From an uncultured Solobacterium sp. (GTDB lineage Bacteria > Bacillota_I > Bacilli_A > Erysipelotrichales > Erysipelotrichaceae): 64,000 nt of DNA. Position numbers and translations under genes: made by a program. The stretch is from NCBI GenBank assembly GCA_900543035.1, contig UQPV01000008.1, positions 1 through 64,000 on the forward strand, given 5' to 3'. Shown piece by piece: positions 8,127 through 17,605 of the stretch. Under the pieces are notes generated by a model. The model did no database searches, had not been told where the DNA came from, and was given only the letters and a program-made list of their open reading frames with translations. Positions within the stretch are counted from its first letter, which is position 1, and each line of letters opens with the position of its first letter.

Positions 8127-8797
8127 GAACAGTATTAGAAGCTAAAGATTTGTGGAAAAGCTTTGAATTGACCAAAGCAGTACAGGGAATCTCACTAACT
8201 GTCTATGCCAATGATTTCATTGCGGTATTAGGAAAAAGCGGCTCAGGAAAGACAACATTATTTCATATACTTGATGGAATTACTCGCCCTGACAGAGGAG
8301 AGGTTTATGTGGCAGGCCAAAATATCAGCAGAATGAGAAAGAGAGCATTTGTAGAGTTTCGCAGAAAGAACATGGGATATGTTTTTCAGGACTTCAAGCT
8401 GATACCAGAATTTTCTGTTGTGGATAACATTACGTTTCCAGTGGATTTGGACAGAGAGAAGATTGATGAGTTCTATTTAAATCTGTTATTGGAAGAATTA
8501 GATATCAAAGCGTTGAAAGACAGATTGGTGAGTTCTTTATCTGGTGGTGAACAGCAGCGAGTCGCCATAGCGCGAGCATTGATCAATAAGCCGGAAATTG
8601 TAATGGCAGATGAGCCAACGGGAAATCTTGATTCCTATAATACAGAGAAAGTAATGAATTTGATAGTTAGATTGCAGAAGATGTTTAGTTTGACAGTATT
8701 AATCGCTACTCATGATTATGCCGTTGCTAAAAGCGCAAAAAGAATGCTGTATATCCAAGATGGAAAGATACTGAAGGATGCGCAGCGGTATGAATAA
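8123..8797 (+). CDS. ABC transporter ATP-binding protein (MacB/BceA type)
   Basis: A 224-residue ATPase with Walker A 'GKSGSGKTT' near residue 37, Q-loop 'YVFQDFKLI', signature '[15 protein letters not shown]', Walker B '[12 protein letters not shown]' and the H-loop 'ATHDYAVAK'. The signature and length match the MacB/LolD/BceA group, which powers mechanotransmission or removal of antimicrobial peptides from the membrane and not classical import. It overlaps the kinase gene by ATGA and its own stop overlaps the permease start by eight bases, so all four genes from 6250 form one coupled operon. Confidence 0.88.
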   Translation: MRTVLEAKDLWKSFELTKAVQGISLTVYANDFIAVLGKSGSGKTTLFHILDGITRPDRGEVYVAGQNISRMRKRAFVEFRRKNMGYVFQDFKLIPEFSVVDNITFPVDLDREKIDEFYLNLLLEELDIKALKDRLVSSLSGGEQQRVAIARALINKPEIVMADEPTGNLDSYNTEKVMNLIVRLQKMFSLTVLIATHDYAVAKSAKRMLYIQDGKILKDAQRYE

Positions 8798-10187
8798 TAG
8801 GAAGCGGTTAAAAAAGCTCATATTGGCAAACAAGGAAACCAGATGGCTTTATCGAATGATGCAGTTTCTTGCAATATTTATGATTGTCTCATGTTTGGTT
8901 GTTATTACGACAGCTAAATGGATCGAATATGATCAGAATAAAAAGCGGGAAGAGTTATTTGGCAGTTGGGATGAAGTGTTTTTGAACGTAGATCAAGATG
9001 ATTTGAATTACTTTAGAAAAAATGCGTTTTTGGAACAAATATCCGTGCAGTCCATACAGGAAAAGGTATTTCTTGAAGAAGATCAAAGAGTAGTCATTGG
9101 GGCATGTGATGAGAATTTTCTTGAAATGGGGAATATTGAACTGTTAGAAGGGAGAATGCCAAAACACGAAAAGGAAGTTGCAGTTGAGGAGGAGTATATG
9201 GATATACTTGATGTTTCGAAAATTGGCGACACGATTTTAACTAATGATGTTTGGCAACTGAAAGGATATAAGGTAACAGGTATATTGGAAAACTATTCTA
9301 ATTCTTGGTCGGAGATTAATCCAAATATTAGTTATCCAAATTGTTTCGTAAAATATAATTCAGTTTTTAAAGAACTACGAGTTTTTGTAGAGTATGGATC
9401 ATATGCGATAAAGGATCCGGAAATCAATATGTTATTCTATGAAGAGAATATAAATAATCAAATTGTGGCTGACTTCTCTATACTGGGTAAGGCCTTATGT
9501 GTTTATATGATTATGTCGATAGTAGTAATGTTTTTCCTAAAAAGGAAATTGTGCCCATTATTTTTTGCAAAGAGAGGAAAGGAAAAATATAAAAATAATA
9601 AAAAGCTTGATAATATAATAGTTATTGTCATTAGTTTCTTCGTGTCGGTAGCTGCAATGAAAGTTATAAATGAAGTAGTATTTCAAGAAGGAACAATGCA
9701 ATACATCAATAATTACTATAATAACGTCTTTAAGAATGACAATTTGGATATAGTTTATAAAACAGGGAAAAATATGATTGGAATTATAGATGACAGTAAT
9801 AAAATTGACGTAATGTTTCACCTGAATTTTATAGTAGTTGAATCATTAAATATAATGTGGTTTATCATAAACATAACAATTTTGTATTATGTAATTATGA
9901 AGTTTGTGAAAAATAATTCAAGCATAAATTCTAAGGTGATTGAAAGATATTATTACAATAGTTCTAAAATGATATTAAGTTCGAAAAGCAAATTACAGTT
10001 TTTTCTATTATGGTTTATTGGGGTGACACTATCGCAAATATTATTCATATATAAATATAGAATACTTGATTATACGATTCTTTTAACTTTGAGTTTATTA
10101 TATTTTTTAGTGGGATTATTGATAATTATAGTTGTATTTATCCTCATAAAATTCTTTTTAAGAAAAGTAGCGAGTAATATAGTGTGA
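8790..10187 (+). CDS. ABC transporter permease, MacB/FtsX-like, divergent
   Basis: A 465-residue membrane protein with a first membrane helix at about residues 20-42, then a roughly 180-residue external domain resembling the MacB periplasmic core ('VVIGACDENFLEMGNIELLEGRMP', 'EVAVEEEYMD'), then about five more helices in the C-terminal half. That layout (1+3 or more helices) is of the MacB/FtsX type, though the sequence is divergent. Codon use is very AT-rich from about 9300 onward, with many ATA and AAT codons, unlike both flanks. No strong terminator is seen afterwards, only AAAAAAG/CTTTTTT around 10236-10256. The substrate is unknown; antimicrobial peptide or the upstream secreted protein are candidates. 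Confidence 0.7.
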   Translation: MNNRKRLKKLILANKETRWLYRMMQFLAIFMIVSCLVVITTAKWIEYDQNKKREELFGSWDEVFLNVDQDDLNYFRKNAFLEQISVQSIQEKVFLEEDQRVVIGACDENFLEMGNIELLEGRMPKHEKEVAVEEEYMDILDVSKIGDTILTNDVWQLKGYKVTGILENYSNSWSEINPNISYPNCFVKYNSVFKELRVFVEYGSYAIKDPEINMLFYEENINNQIVADFSILGKALCVYMIMSIVVMFFLKRKLCPLFFAKRGKEKYKNNKKLDNIIVIVISFFVSVAAMKVINEVVFQEGTMQYINNYYNNVFKNDNLDIVYKTGKNMIGIIDDSNKIDVMFHLNFIVVESLNIMWFIINITILYYVIMKFVKNNSSINSKVIERYYYNSSKMILSSKSKLQFFLLWFIGVTLSQILFIYKYRILDYTILLTLSLLYFLVGLLIIIVVFILIKFFLRKVASNIV

Positions 10188-10419
10188 GAGTATTATTAAA
10201 TGTTTCGATATTCACTTTAATATATTAATTTGTAAAAAAGTCTCAAGCTTTTTTTAAATACCATCAAAACATATTAAGAATTCAAAGCATTGTAAAATCC
10301 CCGTAAACACTTTGTTAAATTTTCATTGCATTCCAGAGACCTTTACGCTATCATTGTAATGATACTGTGTCTTCTGCGCTTTGTTGCCGCAAGGAAGGAC
10401 AGATAAAGGAGACTGAGAG

Positions 10420-11226
10420 ATGTTTAAAAGCATAGCTTATGTAATCAAAGAAAACATGACTAATCTGTACAGGATCTTCTGTATCGCTAGATACGAATTA
10501 CTTGCAGATATGCGTGATTCCAAGTTTGGCTTATTCTGGAACTTTGCTTCTCCGGCTATTCAGGTCATTACCTACTGGCTCGTATTCGGTATCGGAATGC
10601 AGCGGAGCGGTTATGATGGAATTCCCTATCTTCCCTGGGTCATTGTGGGCTTTGCCGCATGGTGGTACATTTCCCCATGCATCACACAGGGTTGCAGTGC
10701 GGTCTTCTCAAAGAAAAATGTCATTACGAAAATGAAATTCCCCATCAGCATCTTACCGGCTACGGTATGTGTGCGGGAGTTCTTCAATCACTTGTGCATG
10801 ATGGCCATTACGGTCGTCCTGCTGATTCTGTTTGGATATTATCCGTCAGTCTACTGGCTCGGTCTGATCTACTACGCCTTCTGCGCATTCATGTTCCTGG
10901 AGGCGCTGGCGCTGGTCACATCCGTGCTGACCATGATGTGGCGCGACGTCAAAAAGCTTGTCACTTCTCTGATGAGGATGCTGATGTACCTTTCACCGGT
11001 TCTCTGGCCGGCGGCTTTTTCAGGTATTCCCGTCATGTCCTTCATCATGAAGCTCAATCCTGTATATTATATAGTTACAGGGTATCGTGACTGCATGTTT
11101 TTTGAAAAATCCATCTTGGCTCATCCGGCGCTGACCGTTTATTTCTGGATCGTCGTGCTTGTGCTCTTCGCCGTGGGCTCTGCTCTCATGTACCATTTTA
11201 AGCGCAAAATGGTCGATATGATCTAA
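10420..11226 (+). CDS. tagG: Teichoic acid ABC exporter, permease subunit (TagG-like)
   Basis: A 268-residue ABC-2 type permease with six predicted membrane helices. It has typical N-terminal family sequence ('LLADMRDSKFGLFWNFASPAIQVITYWLVFGIG') and 'VWPAAFSGIPVMSFIMKLNPVYYIVTGYRDC' near the C-terminus, as in TagG/RfbA exporters. With TagH it should flip the finished lipid-linked teichoic acid across the membrane. The AAAGGAGA ribosome binding site supports the start. It is the first gene of a six-gene wall teichoic acid operon. The 232 bases upstream contain no gene. Confidence 0.88.
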   Translation: MFKSIAYVIKENMTNLYRIFCIARYELLADMRDSKFGLFWNFASPAIQVITYWLVFGIGMQRSGYDGIPYLPWVIVGFAAWWYISPCITQGCSAVFSKKNVITKMKFPISILPATVCVREFFNHLCMMAITVVLLILFGYYPSVYWLGLIYYAFCAFMFLEALALVTSVLTMMWRDVKKLVTSLMRMLMYLSPVLWPAAFSGIPVMSFIMKLNPVYYIVTGYRDCMFFEKSILAHPALTVYFWIVVLVLFAVGSALMYHFKRKMVDMI

Positions 11227-11239
11227 AGAGGTGTGCGGT

Positions 11240-12064
11240 ATGTCAGATAAACACAACAGTAAATATGCGGTAGAGATGCATAATGTATCCAAGATCTACA
11301 CACTGAAAACAAAAGATAAGACCAAAAAGAAGGAACGGTTTTACGCGCTGAAAGATGTTTCCTTTCAGGTAGAGAAGGGAGATGTCGTCGGTATTCTGGG
11401 AACCAATGGTTCAGGAAAGTCCACGCTCTCCCTTATTCTTTCAGGAATCTCCGAACATGATGGCGGAGAGATCATCGTCAACGGCGAACAGACGCTGATC
11501 TCGATCAATACCGGCCTGAATCAGCAGCTGACCGGTGAAGAGAACATCAACGTCAAAGGTGCGCTGATGGGCTTCTCTAAGAAAAGGATCCAGGAGATCA
11601 AGGAAAGCGTCATCAATTTTGCAGAGCTGGGCGATTTCCTTTATCAGCCTGTAAAGAAATACTCCAGCGGTATGAAGTCACGTCTTGGGTTCTCCATTTC
11701 CCTGGCGCTGAATCCGGATATCATCATCGTCGATGAAGCCCTGTCCGTAGGAGATAAGGGGTTTGCGCAGAAATGCATGAAGCACATGAAAAAACTGCGC
11801 GATGAAGAAAACAAGACGATCTTCTTCATCTCTCATTCCCTGAATCAGGTACGGGATTTCTGTAAGACAGGAATGTGGATCGAAGGCGGCGAATTGATGG
11901 AATTTGGCGATATCGATGAGGTCTGCGATCATTATTCCGCGTATGTAGAAAAATACAATGCCATGAGCGAAGCAGAGAAGAAGAAGCTGCGCGATGCGAA
12001 ATTTGCCAAGCGGTTGATCAAAGAACCTGAAAAGAAATCGATTTGGAAAAGAATCTTCGGATAA
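11240..12064 (+). CDS. tagH: Teichoic acid ABC exporter, ATP-binding subunit (TagH-like)
   Basis: A 274-residue ATPase with Walker A 'GTNGSGKSTLS', the TagH/RfbB-type 'LISINTGLNQQLTGEENI' segment, signature 'YSSGMKSRLGFSI', Walker B 'IIIVDEALSVGD' and 'FFISHSLNQVRDFC'. The long N-terminal insert with lysines ('TLKTKDKTKKKERFYALKDVSF') is also seen in TagH. The C-terminus lacks the SH3-like extension of the Bacillus protein. I start it at the ATG at 11240, eight bases after AGAGGTG; the GTG at 11231 lies inside that site. It is co-transcribed with tagG. Confidence 0.88.
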   Translation: MSDKHNSKYAVEMHNVSKIYTLKTKDKTKKKERFYALKDVSFQVEKGDVVGILGTNGSGKSTLSLILSGISEHDGGEIIVNGEQTLISINTGLNQQLTGEENINVKGALMGFSKKRIQEIKESVINFAELGDFLYQPVKKYSSGMKSRLGFSISLALNPDIIIVDEALSVGDKGFAQKCMKHMKKLRDEENKTIFFISHSLNQVRDFCKTGMWIEGGELMEFGDIDEVCDHYSAYVEKYNAMSEAEKKKLRDAKFAKRLIKEPEKKSIWKRIFG

Positions 12065-12076
12065 GGAGCGTGTACG

Positions 12077-12469
12077 ATGAAAAGAGTAATCACTTATGGA
12101 ACATTTGATCTGTTCCACATTGGTCATCTGAACCTGCTGAAAAGAGCGAAGGCGCTGGGTGACTATCTGATCGTCGCCGTATCAAGCGATGAATTCAATC
12201 TGCAGAAAGGGAAAGTCTGCAAGATCAAGGATACAGACCGCATGCAGATCGTAGAAGCGATCAAGTATGTCGATCAGGTGATCCCGGAAAAGAGCTGGGA
12301 TCAGAAGATCGAAGATGTGAAGAAATATGGTGTTGACGTATTTGTCATGGGCGATGACTGGAAAGGAAAATTCGATTTCCTGAAGGATTATTGCGAGGTG
12401 GTCTATCTGCCGAGGACAGAGGGAATTTCCTCCACGCAGCTGAAGGAAGAACTTAGAAACAATCAGTAA
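12077..12469 (+). CDS. tagD: Glycerol-3-phosphate cytidylyltransferase
   Basis: A 130-residue nucleotidyltransferase that makes CDP-glycerol, the donor for poly(glycerol-phosphate) synthesis, from CTP and glycerol-3-phosphate. It has the HxGH motif in 'TFDLFHIGHLNLLKRAKALG' and 'RTEGISSTQL', the ISSTxI-type motif. Full length for the family. Its place between the exporter and three CDP-glycerol-using transferases confirms that the polymer is built from glycerol-phosphate. The ribosome binding site is AAGGAGCG. Confidence 0.93.
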   Translation: MKRVITYGTFDLFHIGHLNLLKRAKALGDYLIVAVSSDEFNLQKGKVCKIKDTDRMQIVEAIKYVDQVIPEKSWDQKIEDVKKYGVDVFVMGDDWKGKFDFLKDYCEVVYLPRTEGISSTQLKEELRNNQ

Positions 12470-12494
12470 TCTCTGAGACGAGGAGGCCAACAAC

Positions 12495-15278
12495 ATGGGG
12501 AAAAAGATAAGCATTGTCGTTCCGGTTTACAATGGAGAGGCGTTTTTTGAAAAAAGTCTGCAATCGTTGCTGGCGCAGACGCTCGAAGATCTGGAAATCA
12601 TCATCATCAATGACGGAAGTACGGATGGGACACAGAAGATCATTGATACATATCAGGAACGATATCCTGATAGGATAAAAAGCCGGCTGGTGGAAAACGG
12701 AGGAGCAGGAAAAGCGCGTAATTATGCGCTTGACCTGGCCGAAGGTGAATACATCGGCTTTTTTGACAGTGATGATTTCATCGCGAAAGACATGTATGAA
12801 AAGCTATATGACAAGGCTGTCCGTGAAGACGCGGACATCGTGGTCTGCGGGTATTATGTGGCGACCAACACTTCCCTGCGCTCTTATCAGAAGGGAAGCA
12901 TGGAATATTATGGACAGAGCATATACGATCAGCCGGATATGTTCGTCTATGGCGTTCCCTATCTCTGGAACAAGATCTTCAGACGGGCGATGATCGAAAA
13001 AAACAGCATTCGCTTTCATGATTTCCGAATCTTCGAGGATCTGGAATTTACCTACCGCCTCTTCTTCCTGGCGAATCGGATCGCCAAGGTCGATGAACCG
13101 CTTTATTACTATATGAAGCTGAATGCCGACTCGCTGACCGCGCGGTTTACGGATCGCTTTTTCGATATCGTTCCAGCCATGAAGTCGTTGGTTCAGTTTG
13201 CCAGAGATCTTGGCGTGTATGATCAGTTCAAGGATTATCTGCTGTTCATTTATATGAACCATATGTATATCCGCATGAATGCCAATGTGTCATTCAGTGA
13301 TATGAAGCTGAAGTATCAGTATATCGATGCATGCTTTGACTATATGGAAGAGGAATTCCCGGACTGGCGCAGCCACGACTATTACTTTGAGAACAAAAAT
13401 CGGAATAAGAAGCGTTATATATCACGCGGCTATTGGAAGAGGATGTCGCTGGTCATGAAGGTCTCCAAGAGGTTCAGAAGGCTGAGAAGAAGAGCAAAAA
13501 AGATGATGAAGATGATCGTCAAACGCAAGCCGGGCGCAAAGTACCTGCATTATGTGGAAACGTGTCCGGTGCAGAAGAATCAGATCCTTCTGGATTCTCA
13601 GCATGGAGAAGATCTGAATGGTAACATGTTCTATCTGCTGAAGGAACTGCAGAAGACGCAATATGATGATTATGAGATCTATGTGACCGTGTCCAAGAAG
13701 CGGCTGGAAGAGTTCAACAAAAAGCTGAAGTTCTATGAGATGGCTCATGTGAAGCTGCTCATCAAAGAAAGCAATCAGTATCTGCGTGTGCTGGCCACGG
13801 CTGGCTATCTGTTCAATGATACCAGTTTCCCGACGTTCTTCATGAAGCGCAAGGAACAGGTATATTTCAATACATGGCATGGCACACCGCTGAAGACGCT
13901 GGGCAAGAAGACACGTGAGGACTTCTATAATATCGGAAATCTGCAGAAGAACTTTAACGCTGCGGATTATCTGCTTTATCCAAGTGAGTATATGATGCAG
14001 CATATGGTCGAGGACTATATGCTGGCCAATATCAGCCATAATCAGGTCGCATTGATCGGCTACCCGCGCAATGCCGTTTTCTTTGATGAAGAAAGAAGGC
14101 AGCAGATCCGCAGACAGCAGGGACTGGAAGGAAAGGAAATCATTTCCTATATGCCGACCTGGCGCGGTACGCTGAATAACCAGGATAATGATGATTATGT
14201 GGAGGATCTGCAGCAGAAGCTGACGGAGATCTCCGGAAAGCTGAAGGATGATCAGGTGCTGTACCTCAATGTCCATCCGTATCTGAAAGACTATATCCAG
14301 ATCGGCGGATTTGACAATGTGTTCATGTTCCCGAAAGAATATGAGACATACGATTTCCTGAACATCTCCGATATCTTGATCACGGATTATTCCAGCGTGT
14401 TCTTTGATTTTGCCTGCACCGGAAGAAGGATCCTTCTGTTTGCTTATGATAAGGAAGAATACATGCGTGAGCGTGGACTGTACATTGACTTTGACCAGCT
14501 GCCGTTCCCGATGGTGGAGACAGTTGACGCCCTGATCGATGCGATCAATGATCAGACGCCTTCCACATATGATGAGTTCATCGACACTTATGCACGTTAT
14601 GACAGCGCTGATGTCAATGAAAAGATCTGTGAACAGATCATCTTGGGCAAGGAAAAAGGCATTCGCCTGCTGGATGTCCCGGATAATCAGCGGCCGAATG
14701 TGCTCTGTGTCGCCAATGACCTTTCTTCCTATTTCCTGAATGAAGAATTTTTCCGTCTGGCCGATAACAGCGACATGGCGCGCTACAACTATTATCTGAC
14801 ATTCATCAATGCCAATCTGTATAAGCATAAGCGCGAGCTGCTTCGTCTGCCGCAGGGATTTGAATATTACGGACAGCTGTTTAAGTTCGTGCACGCTTCC
14901 TTCATGGATCGTGCGGTTCTTTGGGCATTGCCGAGATTCAGCTCGGTCTGCTCCCGCTTTGCCAAGCGTCTGACGCATCTCTTTGAAGCAGAGCGAGACA
15001 GACTGTTCAATGAGATCGATTTCTCTTATACGATCGTGGTGGGAGAGAAAAAGAACATCCGTCTGTTGCTGTTTGCGCAGATGAAAGGGAAAAAGATCCT
15101 TTATGTTCCATATGAACGTGAGTTCAATAGCAATATCAGCCCGTTGATCTATCGTAAATATGATCAGATCCTGATTGAGAATCCGAAGCTGGCGGAAGAA
15201 GCGATGAAGAAATATCCGGACTGCGCCATCAGAAAGATCCCGCGGGCAGCTTCATTGGATGAGCTGATCGAATCGTAG
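12495..15278 (+). CDS. Fused glycosyltransferase 2 / CDP-glycerol glycerophosphotransferase (TagF-like)
   Basis: A 927-residue protein in three parts. Residues 1-250 are a GT-A glycosyltransferase ('ISIVVPVYNGEAFFEKSL', 'IIINDGSTDGT', 'FFDSDDF'). Residues about 350-720 are a TagB/TagF transferase with 'NTWHGTPLKTLGK', 'IGYPRN', 'YMPTWRG', 'NVHPYLKD' and 'ILITDYSSVFFDFA'. The last 200 residues ('PNVLCVANDLSSYFLNEEF...ILYVPYEREFNSN') match no domain I know but resemble a degenerate nucleotide-sugar fold. It should add glycosyl and glycerol-phosphate units to the growing teichoic acid on the inner membrane face. Which unit comes first cannot be read from sequence. Confidence 0.85.
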   Translation: MGKKISIVVPVYNGEAFFEKSLQSLLAQTLEDLEIIIINDGSTDGTQKIIDTYQERYPDRIKSRLVENGGAGKARNYALDLAEGEYIGFFDSDDFIAKDMYEKLYDKAVREDADIVVCGYYVATNTSLRSYQKGSMEYYGQSIYDQPDMFVYGVPYLWNKIFRRAMIEKNSIRFHDFRIFEDLEFTYRLFFLANRIAKVDEPLYYYMKLNADSLTARFTDRFFDIVPAMKSLVQFARDLGVYDQFKDYLLFIYMNHMYIRMNANVSFSDMKLKYQYIDACFDYMEEEFPDWRSHDYYFENKNRNKKRYISRGYWKRMSLVMKVSKRFRRLRRRAKKMMKMIVKRKPGAKYLHYVETCPVQKNQILLDSQHGEDLNGNMFYLLKELQKTQYDDYEIYVTVSKKRLEEFNKKLKFYEMAHVKLLIKESNQYLRVLATAGYLFNDTSFPTFFMKRKEQVYFNTWHGTPLKTLGKKTREDFYNIGNLQKNFNAADYLLYPSEYMMQHMVEDYMLANISHNQVALIGYPRNAVFFDEERRQQIRRQQGLEGKEIISYMPTWRGTLNNQDNDDYVEDLQQKLTEISGKLKDDQVLYLNVHPYLKDYIQIGGFDNVFMFPKEYETYDFLNISDILITDYSSVFFDFACTGRRILLFAYDKEEYMRERGLYIDFDQLPFPMVETVDALIDAINDQTPSTYDEFIDTYARYDSADVNEKICEQIILGKEKGIRLLDVPDNQRPNVLCVANDLSSYFLNEEFFRLADNSDMARYNYYLTFINANLYKHKRELLRLPQGFEYYGQLFKFVHASFMDRAVLWALPRFSSVCSRFAKRLTHLFEAERDRLFNEIDFSYTIVVGEKKNIRLLLFAQMKGKKILYVPYEREFNSNISPLIYRKYDQILIENPKLAEEAMKKYPDCAIRKIPRAASLDELIES

Positions 15279-15286
15279 GTGAGAGC

Positions 15287-16477
15287 ATGTATCGAATTCT
15301 GAAAAAGGTGATCACGTTCTGCGTGCGTCTGGCATACCGGATCATCTATCATTTGATCCCAACGCAGAAGCATACCGTCTTGTTCATTGCCTTTCACGGC
15401 AGAGGTTGTCTGGATAATCCGCTGGCCCTGTATGAATATATGGACAGCCAGGAGCGTTTTGCGGACTATCGCTTTGTCTGGGCGCTGAAGGAGCCGAGGA
15501 CCTTTGACTCTCCGCGTACCAGATCTGTCAAGTATTTGAGCCTGAGCTACTTTTTCTGGCTTGCGCGAAGCAAGTATTGGATCAGCAACTGCAAGCTGCC
15601 GTCTTATATCTTAAAAAAGAAAGATCAGGTCTATCTGCAGACCTGGCATGGCACGCCGCTGAAGCGGCTGGCGCATGATATTCAGATATCCAGCGACGCC
15701 AAGTTCTACCGATCCGGGCTGAATGCGCAGGAGATGCAGTCGACTTATGATGATGATGTCAAAAAGTATACGTATATGATCGCGCCGAATTCGTTCTGCA
15801 CCCGTGTGTTCCAGAGCGCGTTCGGCATTGAGAAGGAACGGCTCATCGAAACAGGATATCCGCGCAATGATATCCTGATCAATGCGGATGAGCAGAAGAA
15901 GCAGGAGATCAGAGCGCGGCTTGGCATTCCTGAAGGGAAAAAGGTGCTGCTGTATGCGCCGACCTGGAGAGACAATTCTTTTGTGGCTGCCGGATATACT
16001 TTTGAGCTGCAGGCGGATTTCCGCAAATGGAAGGAAATGCTCGCGGATGAGTATGTGCTGCTGTTCAAGCCGCACTATCTCATCATCAACAAATTCTCTG
16101 AAACGGAAGAGCTGAACGGCTTTCTGTACAATGTGGATGCATCCAGCGAGATCAGCGATCTGTATCTGATCGCGGATGTGCTGGTCACGGATTATTCCAG
16201 CGTATTCTTTGACTATGCCATCCTGGGGCGTCCCATCTATTTCTATATGTATGACTTGGACAGCTACCGCGAAGAGCTGCGCGGGTTTTATATCGACATC
16301 TACAGCGATCTGCCTGGCGATATTTACGAGGATGAAGAGATGATGCTTAAGGATATTCGCGAAGGAAACTTTGATCGGGAACGGCTGAGCCAGTTCAATG
16401 CGCGGTTCAATGAGCATGAGGATGGTCATGCTTCACAGCGTGTCATCGATATCGTCTTTGGCGAGGAACGATCATGA
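15287..16477 (+). CDS. CDP-glycerol glycerophosphotransferase family protein (TagB/TagF-like)
   Basis: A 396-residue protein with a basic, hydrophobic N-terminal membrane-contact segment and the family motifs 'LQTWHGTPLKRLAHDI', 'APNSFCTRVFQSAF', 'TGYPRNDIL', 'LYAPTWRD', 'LFKPHYLI' and 'VLVTDYSSVFFDYA'. The histidine of WHGTP and the acidic DYSS region are the usual catalytic and CDP-glycerol contacts. It lacks the extra N-terminal domain of the preceding protein. It overlaps the next gene by ATGA. It could be the polymerase, with its neighbour as primase, or the reverse. Confidence 0.85.
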   Translation: MYRILKKVITFCVRLAYRIIYHLIPTQKHTVLFIAFHGRGCLDNPLALYEYMDSQERFADYRFVWALKEPRTFDSPRTRSVKYLSLSYFFWLARSKYWISNCKLPSYILKKKDQVYLQTWHGTPLKRLAHDIQISSDAKFYRSGLNAQEMQSTYDDDVKKYTYMIAPNSFCTRVFQSAFGIEKERLIETGYPRNDILINADEQKKQEIRARLGIPEGKKVLLYAPTWRDNSFVAAGYTFELQADFRKWKEMLADEYVLLFKPHYLIINKFSETEELNGFLYNVDASSEISDLYLIADVLVTDYSSVFFDYAILGRPIYFYMYDLDSYREELRGFYIDIYSDLPGDIYEDEEMMLKDIREGNFDRERLSQFNARFNEHEDGHASQRVIDIVFGEERS

Positions 16478-17565
16478 AGCTGAAAAAGCTGATCCTCAAT
16501 ATCGTGCTGAGCATCTGCAGCGTATTTGTCCGGCTCAGGCCGATCCGGAAAGATCAGATCGCGTTTGTCTCGCTGGAGAGCAAGGCGCTGGAAAGCGATC
16601 TGAAGCTGATCCATGATGCGCTGGAAGGCCGGGGATACCGGCTGGTCAATGTCTTGACCAGCTTTGAGAAAAACAGCCTGTGGATGAACTTCCTGTATTT
16701 CTTGAATACGATCCGGCAGATCTTCGTCATCAACACATCCGCGCTGGTCATCATCAGTGACAATAATTACGTGATCAGCCGCTTTAAACGCAAAGGCGTC
16801 AAGGTGCTGCAGGTTTGGCATGCGGCCGGCGCGATCAAGAAATTTGGCAACGCCATCCATCGGGAATACCCGATCGCCAATTATGATCAAGTCATCTGCA
16901 ACGGCGCATACTGGAAGAAGCCGTACAGTGAGGCATTCAATGTCAGCGAGGAGCAGGTGTCGGTCACCGGCATGCCGCGTCTGGACCATTTGCTGGATGA
17001 TGCGTTCATCCGCTCTTCCAGAGAGAAGCTGTTTGCGCAGCATCCGGAATGGAAGGGGAAAAAGCTGCTGCTGTATGCGCCGACCTTCCGGGGAAATATC
17101 TATGAGGGCATGAAGCAAGTGCCGATCGATCTGCATCAGCTGATGAAGAAGCTGGGCAGCGGTTATGCGCTGCTCTACAAGCTGCATCCGCTGCTCAAGC
17201 ATGAGGAGCTGAGCGATGACCGGCGCATCTATAACATGAACGATGCGGACCTGCACGAGCTCTTCTGCGTGGCAGATGTGCTCATTTCCGACTTCTCTTC
17301 CATCATCTTCGATTTCTCCCTGTTGGATAAGCAGATCTGTTACTATGTTCCGGACCTGGATCAGTATATGGAGGAACGAGGCTGTTTCGTGGATTATGCG
17401 GAGCTGACGCAAGACTGTCTTGCATCAGATGAGGATGCGCTTGCCGAGCTGATCCTCAGTGGGAAAAACGGCCAGTCCGCAATGGAAAGGCATCCATATA
17501 TGGAACATCGCGACGGACATAATCTGGACAGGGTATTGGCCCTGATCGATGATATGATCAACTGA
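16474..17565 (+). CDS. CDP-glycerol glycerophosphotransferase family protein (TagB-like)
   Basis: A 363-residue third member of the family, with 'VLQVWHAAGAIKKFG' in place of WHGTP, 'VTGMPRLDHLL', 'LYAPTFRGN', 'LYKLHPLLK' and 'VLISDFSSIIFDFSLLD'. The WHAAGxxKKFG variant is more like primases (TagB) and minor transferases than the main polymerase, so it may add the first glycerol-phosphate to the linkage unit; this is inferred. It is the last gene of the operon, with a terminator three bases after the stop. Confidence 0.82.
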   Translation: MKLKKLILNIVLSICSVFVRLRPIRKDQIAFVSLESKALESDLKLIHDALEGRGYRLVNVLTSFEKNSLWMNFLYFLNTIRQIFVINTSALVIISDNNYVISRFKRKGVKVLQVWHAAGAIKKFGNAIHREYPIANYDQVICNGAYWKKPYSEAFNVSEEQVSVTGMPRLDHLLDDAFIRSSREKLFAQHPEWKGKKLLLYAPTFRGNIYEGMKQVPIDLHQLMKKLGSGYALLYKLHPLLKHEELSDDRRIYNMNDADLHELFCVADVLISDFSSIIFDFSLLDKQICYYVPDLDQYMEERGCFVDYAELTQDCLASDEDALAELILSGKNGQSAMERHPYMEHRDGHNLDRVLALIDDMIN

Positions 17566-17567
17566 AA

Positions 17568-17605
17568 ACGCATGAAGAGCTTTTCTGCTTCATGTGTTTT
17601 TTTTG
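17568..17605 (+). terminator. Terminator of the teichoic acid operon
   Basis: ACGCATGAAG (17568-17577) pairs with CTTCATGTGT (17588-17597), followed by TTTTTTTT. Confidence 0.9.
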
